Shown piece after piece: positions 31,641 to 43,340 of a DNA stretch of 64,000 nt. Numbering within the stretch: the stretch's first letter is position 1; the number at the start of each line of letters is the position of its first letter. This stretch comes from Adiantum capillus-veneris. Taxonomy: Eukaryota; Streptophyta; Polypodiopsida; Polypodiales; Pteridaceae. The translations under genes and the position numbers were made by a program. A model generated the notes under the pieces. That model searched no databases. It saw only the letters and a program-made list of their open reading frames with translations, and was not told where the DNA came from. The stretch is from contig CM043960.1 in assembly GCA_014529385.2 (NCBI GenBank), positions 76,469,910 to 76,533,909 of the forward strand, read 5' to 3'.

Positions 31641-31646
31641 AACCTC

Positions 31647-31656
31647 AAGGGGAGGA
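31647..31656 (+). other. Polypurine tract of the gag-only copia element
   Basis: aaggggagga, immediately before the 3' LTR, in the usual copia form. Confidence 0.85.
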
Positions 31657-31657
31657 T

Positions 31658-31975
31658 TTTAAAGTGTGAGCTTTGTCCTAAGGTGTGAGTCAAGGAGAGG
31701 AGAGTGGATTTATCCCACATACTGTGGAGCAAGGCTTTAGAGTTACTTAAAGCTCATTTCTTGAATCAATAAACAACAACTCATTTTGCACTACATGCTT
31801 GTCTATGGTGAGCTTGTGCTAAGCTAAGTCAATACTCAAGATTGTGTTTATGAGTCCAAGCTAATCTATCTTGGAACCTAATTCACTTGAGTGATAAGCT
31901 TGCTTACACACACTCATACACTTGCACCATGTTTCTCTTTCATCCACCATAGCTAGCACGATCCAAATCCTAACA
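31658..31975 (+). repeat. 3' LTR of the gag-only copia element
   Basis: Collinear with 28776-29091 and ends CCTAACA. Its first dinucleotide is TT instead of TG, so the 3' copy has lost the canonical end needed for a new integration unless rebuilt from the 5' copy. Confidence 0.85.
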
Positions 31976-31980
31976 GCTTT
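31976..31980. repeat. Right target-site duplication gcttt
   Basis: Matches 28771-28775. Confidence 0.85.
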
Positions 31981-31999
31981 AGAAGGGTTTTAAGCTATC

Positions 32000-32320
32000 A
32001 ACACCAAGGGCATGCCAAGTACCTTGGGCACTACCACCATGCCAAGTACCTTGGGTAGTGCCCAAGTACCTTGGGCACTACCACCATGATAGAACTAAAT
32101 ATCAAGACGAAACCAATGCACCATAATAGAAAAGAAACTGCCATATAAAGTACCTTGGACACTACCACATAATAGTAAACATAGCCATGTCACAAAAGAA
32201 CCCTACAATAGAGAAAACTACCATGTTAGGTACCTTGGGCACTTAGTAATTGCCATGACAAAATTAGTCACCATAATAGAAGAGACTACTACCATGTCAA
32301 GTACCTAGGACACTACCACA
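32000..32320. repeat. Dispersed repeat of ccaagtaccttgggcactacca
   Basis: The phrase gtaccttgggcactaccac and variants (including the reversed fragment gggtagtgccc) occur about seven times, first nearly adjacent and then spaced by 60-70 bases. Looks like a decayed short tandem repeat with spacing. No gene is present. Confidence 0.65.
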
Positions 32321-32979
32321 TAAACAAAAAGACTTCCAGGATAAAAGAACATCATGAAAGAATAAACTACCATGAACAAAGTTGACCAACCCAATTACAT
32401 GTGGCTCTCCACCTTTTTCATTTGCTATAAATTTATACACCTGTGAATGTACCAGTGCACTCCCTATGCATATCTCCCAAATTCATGCTTATTGTCAGCT
32501 TTACAGATCAATGTACCTACGAATGGGTTGACAAATACTCAAGACGATCCACCTCCTCTCTTATGTTTGAGTTGCATGCGTCAACCCCAAGAGATATGAG
32601 TGCACTAGTAAGAGATGCCACTTTTCCTTCAATCACCAAAAACTTAGGGTCAATATCAAAGATAGCTCCCTTCATGCTAGACTGCAATATCCCATGTATC
32701 TTCTAGATATTTTGATTCTTGTCTTGTAGCTCAACTCTCACATTATTCAATGTTGTGTTCAAAACCTTTTAATGCATCCCTTTTTGCATCCCGCATCTGC
32801 TCCACCTATGCTTTTACTTGTTGGCTTATAAAGAATGCACTAAGTAGAGGACTATTGCTAGAAAGGAGAGCATTTTTCCCACTTGTGCCTCTTGCCCCAA
32901 CATTGTCAATACAAAGGGGCTTAAGTTATGAGACCCCATTGCTCTCCAACCAAGTCTTGACTTCCTTGTCAATGCCACT
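32321..32979. other. Anonymous spacer
   Basis: No family motif recognised. Short frames (32443-32706, and the start of 32750-33160 on the plus strand) have no recognisable domain. Confidence 0.35.
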
Positions 32980-33668
32980 AGGAATTAGCATGGTAGAGGA
33001 GATGAGCATGCCATTGAAGCTTTTTGGCTCTTGGTTGGATTTGCATTCCATAACCAAGATTTGTTGGTATAGGCCGCTACTTCTCAATGCTTGGAGAAGG
33101 AGATGGAGTTCTTGCTCAACACATAAGTTGTGTGTGTGTGTGTGTAGCACGATGAGTTAGACTAAAAATGACAACTCTCTCTCTACTTTGTCGACCCCTC
33201 TTGCTTTTTGCTCTTGCTAGCTTCCCATTGGTTCCTGCAGGGCTTAGCCAATAACAAATAAGAAGCATAATTGATAGCCTTGTGACATGTGTCCCCCTTT
33301 CCCCTTTTGTGAGAGCTTTAAGTAATTAAATAATTTATTTAAAATCTCATTGGACCTTTTAGTCTTCTTAACAATAGGAATCAAGCAAGCCATTGGGCTA
33401 TTGGATGCTCATTGGACCCCTTGATAGACTGTCCAATAGTCTTATAGGGAGCTTAATTTCTATTGGTTCTTTTATCAAGTATTTTTAAATTGATTAGACT
33501 AATTTTACTCTAGCCTAATTCTTATTGGTCCACCTCTATGGCCATCCAATAGGATTTGAGGGGATATTGGGGGCAACTGGGCTAGGAGCCTGCCATGTGT
33601 CCATTCTTCCCTTTGGGGAGAGCTTGGGAGTGTGTGTGTGTGTGTAACATTTAATGGCCTAGTAACTT
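32980..33668 (-). repeat. Partial LTR of a chromovirus-like gypsy family, fragment 1
   Basis: Collinear with 34165-34880 and, in its first part, with 40255-40440. The shared phrases are tagaggagatgagcatgc, ggctcttggttggat, gacatgtgtcccccttt and ctcattggaccccttg. Only an internal part of the LTR is present. Confidence 0.72.
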
Positions 33669-33671
33669 GTG

Positions 33672-34844
33672 TGTAGCGGAAATTAGCATGAACATAGTGA
33701 GCATTTCATTAGAATAGATTCCTAATGAGCATAATAAGAGTTCTTGGGTGGAGAGAGCAACAAAAAGCATAACATCTAGTTAGATAGCATGAACAATACT
33801 TCAAAAGAGAGAGAAATTAAGCTATTGACAACAGTTGAGGACCGGATTTATATGGAGCCGGTCCCCCCTCCAAAAGGCTTTGTATTATAGGTTTCTCCCA
33901 TCATCAATAGAGACATTTTACAATACAATTCTTTGTGTTCCTTCTATACTAGCTAGTGCAACGAAGATGGAAGCTTCAATCCCTAAGAGAAATCATTTAT
34001 AAAACACAACATCAATTCCCTCACGGTCTCAGACCCAAGACCTCACACATCTTCAAAGATGGTGAGAGCTAGCCGGGTATGAGAGTAGATTGAGAGGAAG
34101 AAGGAGTAGTCTTACGAGAAATATGTACATCGCCTTACATAATCACTCATATTAGCATAGCTTAGCTTAGTAATTAGCATGGTAGAGGAGATGAGCATGC
34201 ATTGAAGCTTGGCTCTTGGTTGGATTTGCATCACAAAGCCAAGAGTTGTTGGTGTAGGCCTCCCTTGTCACAAGCTTGGAGTAGGTGATAAGCTTTCCAT
34301 TAAAGCTTGAGAAGGAGAGAGAGAGAGAGTCTTCTTACTCCACACATAGACTAGTGTGAGTGTGTATGCAATAATGCCTTTGAAAAATCAGCCCCCTCTC
34401 TCTCTTGGTGACCCCTCTTGCTATTTTCTCATGCTCACACCCTATTGGCCCATGCCAGGCTTAGCCAATGAAATTTAAGCAGCATAAGTGATAGCCTTCT
34501 GACATGTGTCCCCCTTTCCCCTTTTGTGAGAGCTTTAGGTAATTAATTAATGCAACTAAACTCTCATTGGACCCCTTTGTCTCCTGGCCAATAGGAATCA
34601 GGCAAGCCATTGGGCTGTTGAATGCTCATTGGACCCCTTGGGAGACTATCCAATAGTCTTCTAGAGAGCTTAATTCTTATTGGTTCTTTTATTTAAGTGT
34701 TTTTAAATTAATTAAACTAGATTTACTCTAGCCTAATTCTCATTGGTCCACCTCCATGGCCATCCAATAGGATTTGAGTACACCTTGTGGGCATCTGGGC
34801 TAGGGAGCTGACATGTGTCCCTCTTTCCCTTTGTGTAAAGGAGC

Positions 34845-34880
<36 letters not shown>

Positions 34881-35254
34881 CTCTCTCATCTCCTACTTCT
34901 AGGGCTCGCCCCCTCCTATTTAGGGATGCATGAAGACTTTTTGAGCACACACAAAGCATCCAATTTTCCTAGGCTTTTTACCTTTGGACATAACCTTTGA
35001 ATTTTGGAACCTTAGCATTTTGGAAGTCTTAATGGGCTGAACCATAGGGTCTTTTAAGCCCATTGTTGCACCTTGCTCTTTTGCATATGGCCCCCCCTTT
35101 GGATCCCTATTTTACCTCCTTTGGAACCCTATTGTGGCCGGTCTACCAGCTTAACCAATATTCTAGCTTTTTCTCCCCTGGCACTTTCTCATATTAAATG
35201 ATCAGTTTAACATGAAAAATCATTTAGGAGAATTATATATTAGTTATTATGACA
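33672..35254 (-). repeat. Chromovirus-family LTR, nearly complete copy
   Basis: Starts TGTAGCGGAAATTAG and ends ATTATGACA. The end matches the LTR end at 50597 that abuts a polypurine tract and integrase-chromodomain sequence, which identifies the family and orientation. It contains GT microsatellites near 34847-34880. No coding sequence. Probably a solo LTR. Confidence 0.72.
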
Positions 35255-35652
35255 GTGTGTGTGTGTGTGTGTGTGTTTCTCTCTCATCCCCTACCATTAG
35301 GGCTCGCCCCCTCCTTCCTAGGGATGTGGGAAGACTTTTAAGTCTTCCCATAACCATCCAATATTTTTCACCTTTGGCCATTGGACTTTTTAGTTAATTT
35401 TTGAGAACCTTAGCCTATGGAAGTCTTAATGGAGCTGAACCTTAGGTCTTTTATGTTCCATTGATGCACATTGCTCTTTTGCAGACTGCCCCCCTTCGGA
35501 TCCCTATTTTCCCTCATTTGGATCGCTGCTGATACCGGTCTGGCAGCCTTACCAATATTCTAGCTTTTACTTCCCTGGTACCTCCCTATATTAAATGATC
35601 ACTTTAACATGAGAAAATAATTTGCGAGAATTAGATATTAGTTTTTATGACA
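35255..35652 (-). repeat. Tandem duplicate of the LTR end
   Basis: About 400 bp repeating 34850-35254 in order: GT run, ttctctctcatc, agggctcgccccctcc, caatattctagctttt, ttaaatgatca, tttttatgaca. The two copies are clearly diverged, so the duplication is old. The break lies in the GT microsatellite. Confidence 0.75.
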
Positions 35653-35879
35653 ACAGGTGCTTCAAGAGGTGGCAAAGAAGCAACCACATTAGATTTCTGC
35701 AAACACAAAAAAATGGAAAACTTCAAATGTCCAAAACGTGCATGCCAAAGTTTTGCATTTGAAATAGTCTTAGAATTTTAACTACATTTGAAAAATTCTA
35801 CCACCACTTCTCATAAAACGAGAACTTATACAATCCACAACATAAAATGCTAGATGCAATAATTTCATCCACTGAAATT

Positions 35880-37207
35880 GAGATCATATACTATACATCT
35901 GTCATCCACAGATTTGACTACAAGTCCAAGTCTAGCACGTGCAGATACAGACAAAGGATTCTTCTTGATCCCAGGTACATACAATGCATCAAGAAGTGTG
36001 AAAGAACTGCCATTTGCAGCAGTAAATACAATATTTCCAACTCCCTAAACCAAATAAGAGGCATTGTTGGCACAAGTGACAGTATTCCCATGAGGGACAA
36101 ACTCAAGAGAAGTAAACAAATCACGATGTGAGCTAATGTTCTTTGTAGCACCACAGTCAAAATACCACACATGTGAATTTGAAGCAACTAAAATGCATGC
36201 ATCATGGAAAAATCCCACTTCGCATCTACATCAGTATTAAAATCTCCTTTCACAAAAGACTCTACAATAGCTACACTTGTATTGGACCCTGTAGTTGATC
36301 CAACCTCTTTCTTCTTAGACTCTTTTGCCTTTAATTTTGGACACTTCTTGATTAAGTGATCAATATTGGCAACGCATCTTCTTTTTGCCCTTATCACCAA
36401 AATTCCCAGATGAAGTGCTACCAGTAGAAGCATTGGGAACATAAGATTTTCCACTCGCAAAAGAACCATGAAAAGTGGCTACATTGGTGTTACCACCTTT
36501 TTTTTAGCAGCAATAACAACCTATTCAATTGCACGTTGTTTAGCGCTCTTTTTTCTAGAAAGTGACTCTTGCAACAAAAATGTGCATATTGCATCAAACT
36601 TGACAACTTTAGGATTTCCTTGGGTCATAAGTCTCCAAGTACTATCAAAAGTCTGGTAAGAATCTGGCAAAGCGTCAAGAACAGTCTACACAAGGGAACC
36701 GTCAAAAATGACTTTGCTTGCAAAATTAAGTTGTTCATTGATATCCTTGATACCAACAAGGAAAGTGTCCATCTCATCTTCATCATGCATAATCTTCGAC
36801 TCTAGCTCTTTATGCAGCAATGCAATTTTAGCCTCATTGCGGCTTGCATAAAGACCATCCAGAATATCCCAAGCCTGTTTTGTAGATTTTTCTAAACGAA
36901 TATGAGGAGTAATAGTGTGATTCACAGAAAACACAATCAATGCATTAGATTACGCATCTTTTACATCCCAACGAGCTTGCTCAGCCATAGCCAAAATAGC
37001 TCTGGTAGCAGCAATCTTGCCACCAACATCCTCAACATCGCCTGCATTCTCAAAACCAAGACGTACATCAATGCCATGCACAATATTCCAAATTCCCTTT
37101 GACACAAGGACGTGTTGCATCATATAAGCCCACATAGGGTAATTGTCCCCATCCAATCTACCCCCAGTAGCAAACATCTTGAACACATCTGTGTTGTTGT
37201 CAGCCAT
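35880..37207 (-). pseudogene. Gag and protease remains of the copia relic
   Basis: Starts MADNNTDVFKMFATGGRLDG, then YPMWAYMMQHVLVSKGIW (copia gag N-terminus), with SVNHTITPHIRLEKSTKQAW after a break near 36945. A damaged zinc knuckle (HLIKKCPKLKAK) lies near 36340, with its first Cys pair shifted out of frame. The protease motif near 36160 reads YFDCGATKNIS, with Cys where the family has Ser or Thr (DSGA/DTGA). DALYVPGIKKNPLS follows in the same frame. Multiple frameshifts and a stop make it non-functional. Confidence 0.8.
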
Positions 37208-37551
37208 GGCAAATGTTGCACCTGATGTAAAAATTGCCCAAAAAGATGAGAAACGAAGCAACACGTGATATATAGCACAAACTATAGAAGATTGTAAGGG
37301 ACTTGTTATGCAAAAAACGGCACAGGCAAAAATTTTGCACAAAATGATGAAATAGCATGTGCAGTACTACTTGTAGTGGAAACGGAGGCAGAAATGAGCC
37401 TGAATCAAAAATTTGAGCAGACTAATAACTCTACAAGCTATCTTGAAGTATAAGTCGACCTGTTGATGCTCGCCAAAGCTCACAGAAATTGGAGAAAGTG
37501 AGCAGGTGTGTGTTAGAGCTGCTGGCGACTAAGCCCAGGAGGACGTAACCT

Positions 37552-37563
37552 GCTCTGATACCA
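37552..37563 (-). other. Primer-binding site, initiator tRNA-Met
   Basis: Plus strand gctctgatacca, the reverse complement of the standard copia PBS, two bases from the LTR start at 37566. Confidence 0.88.
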
Positions 37564-37565
37564 AT

Positions 37566-37735
37566 TGTTGGAATTAGGGTTCCAGGGAAACACACACAGC
37601 TTAGAGAAGATGAAGGAAGCTCAAGGCCCACAATAGAGAGTGTATTACTTAGTGTGCAATGGAAAGATAGATAGCCCTAGAATGATGGGCGTATATACAA
37701 TGCACGGCGGAAAAACCTCCTAGTGAGGGAAAAAA
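37566..37735 (-). repeat. 5' LTR of the copia relic, right end uncertain
   Basis: Begins TGTTGGAATTAGGGTTCC next to the PBS. No second copy exists in the window, so the end is a guess. Confidence 0.5.
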
Positions 37736-37759
37736 TGCCAGTGGCTCAAAGAAAAACCT

Positions 37760-39767
37760 TGATGAGGAGTTTGCAAAACGTTATGTGAAGACTCTAATTG
37801 CAAGAAGGATGTAGGTAAAAAATAGGGCATCTACTAGTGATTTTGGACCCCATAGATCTAGAAGAAAAATAAATCACATGAAAATTTTGACTTATGACAG
37901 CTATGTGGCTTGTCATCTTGCACAAATGGTAAACATTTCACAAAATGTACCACTTTTTTGAGGATGCTATCTAGGAGATGCAAAGTGGGATCATACTTTG
38001 GATGATGAGATGACTGCCATTGATGCTAATCAAACAAGGGATTTGGCTCCATTGTGAAAAGGAAAGAGTATAATTGCTTGTAAATGGGTTTACAAGGAGA
38101 GACACAATTGCAAATGGCTCAATGAATCGATACAAAGCTAGATTAAGGGCTATGCACAAAATTATGACATTGTTTATGAGGAGACATTCAACCTCATGGA
38201 TAAGATGGCTATCGTTTGTAACATTACTACCATGACTACTATAATGAAGGTTTGGATTTTTCATCAGATGAATGTGAAGATGGACTCTTGCATGGTGACT
38301 TGCAAGAAGAGGTGTATACAGAACAGCCATAGGGATATGCGAATGCAAGACATCCTGAATGTGTATCTAATTTGAAGAAAGCATTTTATGGGCTAAAGCA
38401 AACACCTAAAGCTTGGCATGAAAGAATTGCAGTGTATTTGATTATAATTGGGTTTCCTATGGCGGATGAATGGCTCAATGAATCGATACAAAGCTAGATT
38501 AAGGGCTATGCACAAAATTATGACATTGTTTATGAGGAGACATTCAACCTCATGGATAAGATGGCTATCGTTTGTAACATTACTACCATGACTACTATAA
38601 TGAAGGTTTGGATTTTTCATCAGATGAATGTGAAGATGGACTCTTGCATGGTGACTTGCAAGAAGAGGTGTATACAGAACAGCCATAGGGATATGCGAAT
38701 GCAAGACATCCTGAATGTGTATCTAATTTGAAGAAAGCATTTTATGGGCTAAAGTAAACACCTAAAGCTTGGCATGAAAGAATTGCAGTGTATTTGGTTA
38801 TAATTGGGTTTCCTATGGCGGATGCCCATCACTCTTTTTGTGTCAGAACAGTAAGACAAGAACTATGATTGTATAATGCATCTATGTGGATGAATTTGCA
38901 ATAGGCAAGGGTATATGGCCCTGCAAAAACACAAAAACATCACATACTAGAAAGGAAACCAATAAACATGCATACCTGGAGACTTGTGTGTACACACAAT
39001 CAAGATACAATTCCACAAGAGAGACGATCGGAGAGAGGAAGATAGTGCCATGCATACCTCCACAAGTGGATTGCTATACATACATGCAAAGACAAAGATG
39101 GAAGTAGACTCAGGGAGAAGAATGACATGAAGCTGGGGGCAAAGGATACTCCCCCCACATGAGTCCCTCAATGAACCCATGTAAGCCTATTGATGACTAT
39201 GAGAAGAGTTACAAGTGTTTGAAAAGAGAGATGTCTCCTTTATTAAGAGTAGAGGCGTATAGATCTTGAGAATGATCCAACAATATCTATCATTTCCACA
39301 TGTCCATACAGTACATATATATTGGCCCACCACTACATAGTTGATTTTGATGAGGCAATCATGAGGGTAAATTTGATCATGTAAAGGATCTTTTAGCTCA
39401 TAATTTTGACATGAGGGACCTTGGTACTTTCTCGGCATTGAAATAATATGCACAAAAGAGGACATGTGGCTATCACACAGGCAGTATGCATCAAACATAT
39501 GATGTCAATATATGATAGAGGTAATTGTAAGACTATATCCAGGCCCTCATATTAGAATTTGAAGCTGAGAGGATAATATAGGCGAAGTGCTTGAGAATGA
39601 AACAATGCATAGGAAGATTCTGGGAAGCTTGATGTATTGACAATCTCACGATCAAATTTGAGACTCACATCTTGGTTGGAGAGCTAGTTTATGTTGCTTG
39701 GTAGGAAACCACATTTGGATGTAGTGAGATACACATTGCATGTTATTGAAATGGCTTATTAACTTTG
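37760..39767 (+). pseudogene. Ty1/copia reverse transcriptase relic, plus strand
   Basis: Pieces of a copia RT in three frames: WDHTLDDEMTAIDANQTRDL, then ACKWVYKE, the YEETFN part of the catalytic core, a degraded active site near 38878 (CIYVDE instead of YVDD), NFDMRDLGTF near 39390 and GSLMY near 39625. Numerous stops. A 356-bp tandem duplication sits in its centre. It may be the 3' half of a separate element rather than of the minus-strand relic next to it, since the strands differ. Confidence 0.78.
38113..38824 (+). repeat. 356-bp tandem duplication inside the RT relic
   Basis: 38113-38468 and 38469-38824 begin aatggctcaatgaatcg and end cctatggcggatg. I see only two differences: gctaaagcaaac/gctaaagtaaac and ttgattata/ttggttata. 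The relic around them is heavily decayed, so the duplication is much younger than the gene's death. Confidence 0.92.
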
Positions 39768-40427
39768 AGAGTAGCGGAAATTAGAGATAATACTTTTGTC
39801 AAATTACTTTGTGAGCATAGAGGGTGAACTTAATTGATGGTAGCAACATAAACATAGTATTTAATTACCTTGGCATGTACAATACTTTTGCAAGAGAGAG
39901 AGTTTAGAGAACATGACAACAATTGATGAACGGTTTTACGTGGAGCCGGTCCCCCCTCCAATAGGCATTTGTATTATAGTTTCTCCCATCAAGACACTTG
40001 GTACAATACAACCTTTGGTGTTCCTTGTGACCTAGGTGATGCAATGAAGATGGAAATCTTCATGAATCAAGAGCATAATTTAAACTTTGCGGAAAGCATT
40101 AACTATCCCAAGCCTCAGTCGTCCCAAGGCCTCAAACATCTTCAAAGATCGACACAGCTAGCGGGGAATGAGGGTAGGGAGGACCAAGAAGAAACATTTC
40201 ATAGGAGAAAGAATTAGTCCCTCGCTTATCATCACTCTTATTGCTAGCATACATAATAGCATAGTAATGAAGATGGAGAAGATCGCTAGCTTAAGCATTG
40301 AAGCATGGCTCTTGGTTGGATTTTCATTTCATAGCCAAGAGTGTTGGTGTAGGCTCTCAACTTCTCTACTTTCTTGGAGAAGGACATGGAGCTCTTGCAC
40401 TTTGCACTTCACATTGTGTGTGTGTGT

Positions 40428-40458
<31 letters not shown>

Positions 40459-40467
40459 GGGGGGGGG
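39768..40467 (-). repeat. Chromovirus 3' LTR, left part (interrupted)
   Basis: Matches the beginning of the LTR at 33672 (gtagcggaaattag, then gtggagccggtcccccctcca). It runs to a GT microsatellite and a run of 26 G at 40442-40467, where a copia element is inserted. The remaining LTR resumes at 49682. Confidence 0.78.
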
Positions 40468-40705
40468 TGTAGAGTGTGCAGGTGATGGGGAAGGTAAGAA
40501 AGAAGATACACACACACACCAACACACATCGAGACACACACACACACACACACACAATCGTTACCCTGCAGCAGCCATTCAACGTGCTGCTCTCACTCTT
40601 CTTCTTCTTGAACTATTATCCAAAATATATTTACAACATAGTATAGTCAGTGTCTGGCCGCCCATAGCACAATGGACATATTCTTTAACATCATATTCTT
40701 TAACA
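40468..40705 (-). repeat. 3' LTR of the copia element
   Basis: 238 bp, begins TGTAGAGTGTGC and ends TTCTTTAACA. Contains two CA microsatellites and a CTT run. It is collinear with 49434-49681. Confidence 0.9.
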
Positions 40706-40718
40706 CTCCCCCTCAAGC
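40706..40718 (-). other. Polypurine tract of the copia element
   Basis: Plus strand ctccccctcaagc; on the minus strand a GCTTGAGGGGGAG purine run next to the LTR. Confidence 0.85.
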
Positions 40719-42560
40719 TCAGAATGAGCTTGCATATAATGGATTCCCAATGCTTCACGAAAGTAGAAAAACTTCTCCTTTCCAAGAGCTTTTGTAAATA
40801 TATCCGCAACTTGATCATTTGTCTTCACATACACCAAATCAATCTCACCTGCCAAAACGTTTTCTCTAATGAAGTGATAATGTACTTCAATGTGTTTAGT
40901 GCAAGCATGGTAAACTGGATTCTTTGCCAACATGATGCTGCTAATATTGTCACAATATATAATGACACTGTCAAGATTGTCAAAACCAAAGTCTACCATA
41001 AGTACTCTCAACCATGACTCTTCACCTGATGCCAAAGCTGCTCCACGATATTCAGCTTCTGTACTTGATAATGCTACAGTAATTGCTTCTTGCTACTCCA
41101 ACTTATCATACCATTGCCAATGGAAAATGCATAACCACTTTTAGATCTTATATCCATAAAATCTCGTGCCCAATCTGCATCTGTGTAACCATAATGACAA
41201 AGCTTCCCATTATTTTCATTAAACATTCCATAACTGACAGTGGCTTTCACATATCTCATAATCCATCTCACTGCATCAAGATGACTTTTACATGGCTTTT
41301 GCATGAATTGACTCACAATACCCACTGCATAACTCAAATCTGGCCTTGTTATTGTCAAGTAAATAAGACTTCCAACCATCTTGTGATACATAGTGACATC
41401 CTCAATGTAATGTCCATCATCAATCAACTTCACATTTTGATCAAGAGGTGTATCAACCGGTTTGCGTGTTGTCATTCCATACTTCTCAAGCATATCCAAC
41501 ATGTATTGTCTTTGTATCATCCAAATTCCTAATAAAGTGTCGACAATTTCAATTCCCAAAAAACATCTCAACTCACCAAGGTCCCTCATGTTGAATTCTC
41601 TCAACAAACTCTTCTTGACATGCAAAATTTGATCATCATGACTTTCAGTGAGAATCAAGTCATCAACATAGATAACAATAACGACTATCTCTCCATCAAC
41701 ATGCTTCAAAAACAATGAGTGATCAGCGGTAGACTGTTTAAATCCAATCTTCTTCAAGAATCTGGTTATCTTTTCACACCAAGCTCTAGATGCTTGGTTC
41801 AAACCATACAATGCTTTCTTCAACTTACACACATAATATGGAAACTCTGGATGTTGATAACCCTCTGGATGTATCATATAAACTTCTTCTTCCAAGTCAC
41901 CATTCAAGAATGCATTATCGACATCCATTTGCCGTAACTTCCAACCGAACATACTTGCCATTGCTATCACCAATCTGACTGTTGTCATCTTTGCAACTGG
42001 ACTAAATGTCTCATCATAATCAAGACCTTTTGTTTGTGCATAACCTTTAGCAACAAGCCTCTCTTTGTATCTTTCCACACTACCATCTGACTTGCACTTG
42101 ACTTTGTATACCCATTTTGAACCAATTGCTTCTTTCCACTTGGCAAGCAAACCAAATCCCAAGTGTCATTCTTCACAAGAGCATCCATCTCATCATCCAT
42201 AGCTGACTCCCATTCTGATTTTCCAATTGCCTCTTGAAAACATGTAGGCTCTTTATGTTGCACACGTGAAACCATGTATGCATAATGTGTACGCATGTAA
42301 CCGTTATACGTCAATCTTTCAACCCTCTCTGATCTTCTCAACTGTGGTGCACTCTTCTCTTCAACTCTTGCATATGGGGGTACATATTTCTCATTATTCT
42401 TACTACCAGGTGTCCTCAAATGTGGTAAACCATACTCTTCGTTGAGGTTTTCATCTCCAGAACTCTCCTCAACCACTTTCTTCTTGCCTTTCTCGTCTTG
42501 CTTCTTATCTCGCAAACGACCACTCCATGGGTTGACACTTGCTGTACTCTCCTCTGCCAT
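40709..42560 (-). pseudogene. Copia reverse transcriptase and RNase H, frameshifted
   Basis: The RT core in one 362-codon frame (42162-41074) has SKWVYKVKCKSDGSVERYK, then KLRQMDVDNAFLNGDLEEEV, the active site IYVDDLIL (near 41665), NMRDLGELRCFLG, GSLIYLTITRPDLSYAVG and DADWARD (RNase H). A frameshift near 42150 separates it from the RT N-terminus (FQEAIGKSEWESAMDDEMDA). Another near 41080 separates the rest of RNase H (YCDNISSIMLAKNPVYHACT, KHIEVHYHFIRE, ADIFTKAL). The catalytic Asp pair of RT is intact. The enzyme would make cDNA in the particle, but the frameshifts prevent a full protein. Confidence 0.92.
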
Positions 42561-42569
42561 ATGTGGTCC

Positions 42570-43340
42570 TCAAATAGTTCTTGTTGATGGTCCTGGCTTA
42601 TGAACAACATGAGGCACATTCTCTTGCTCTTCATACTCATCTTCTATCATCACTGGCTTTGGTTTATACCATGGTTCATGCTCACAAAATCTGACATCTC
42701 TACTGACATAAACTTGTCTTGTCATAGGATCATAGAACTTGTAACCTTTCTTTTCAATTGGATAGCCCAAGAATATACACTTCACTGCCTTTGGCTCCCT
42801 CTTCTTCCTTGCTTCATTTGGCACATGAACATAGCAAACATATCCAAAAACTTTCATGTAGGAAACTGTTGGCTTGATCCCATAAAGTCTCTCATAAGGT
42901 GAAATTTCATGAATGGCAGCTGTTGGTGTTCGATTCATAATGTGTACTGCTATATGAACTGCTTCAACCCAATATGTTAATGGCATATTCATCTCATTCA
43001 TCATGGCTCTTGCAATCTCTGTTATAACTCTATTCTTTCTCTCAACAACTCCATTTTGTTGTGGTGTGTATCTGCAAGTAATCTGTCTTCTTATGCCTTG
43101 TTCACGTAAGTAATCATCAAAATTGTGTGACATGTACTCTCCCCCTCCATCTGTACGTAGGCATTTAATTTGACAACCATTCTCTTTCTCAACCATAACT
43201 TTGTTAAGTCCAAGAATACCTCAAATGCCTCTGACTTTGCCTTTAGAAAGTAAACCCATGTCATTCTGTTGTAATCATCTGTGAATGTGATAAAATATCG
43301 ACAACATTCGGCGTAGCATGATCACAAGGTCCCCAAATAT
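42570..43340 (-). pseudogene. Copia integrase
   Basis: Catalytic D,D,E pattern: IVHSDIWGP near 43340, LRTDGGGEYMS near 43150 and TPQQNGVVERKN near 43040 (Glu in VVER). The C-terminal half has PYERLYGIKPTVSYMKVFG and CIFLGYPIEKKGYKFYDP, the usual copia integrase-RT linker. A break between 43196 and 43261 separates the first Asp from the rest. The 208-codon frame is otherwise intact. Confidence 0.9.

Larger units (their letters stand above)
28776..31975 (+). mobile_element. Short gag-only Ty1/copia element (TR-GAG type)
   Basis: A 3.2-kb element with 316- and 318-bp LTRs, TSD gcttt, an initiator-tRNA-Met PBS, a long leader, a gag gene with two zinc knuckles and a polypurine tract. No protease, integrase, RT or RNase H is seen. 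This matches the described class of terminal-repeat elements encoding only GAG. The LTRs differ at roughly seven sites by eye, so it is moderately young but its gag already has two stops. Confidence 0.9.
35653..37735 (-). mobile_element. Truncated Ty1/copia relic, 5' part (LTR-PBS-gag-protease)
   Basis: Minus-strand element: LTR start at 37566 (TGTTGGAATTAGGG), PBS at 37552-37563, gag from 37207 downwards and protease near 36160. The rest of pol is missing on the left, where the chromovirus LTR begins. The outer end of its LTR could not be fixed because no second copy is present. Confidence 0.75.

Noticed and set aside
32000-32320. CRISPR-like array
   Set aside because: Repeat copies are imperfect, irregularly spaced and partly inverted, and the context is a plant nuclear genome.
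40298-41017. 239-codon plus-strand ORF
   Set aside because: It crosses an LTR boundary, a G run and CA microsatellites and runs antisense to the copia RNase H; no domain.
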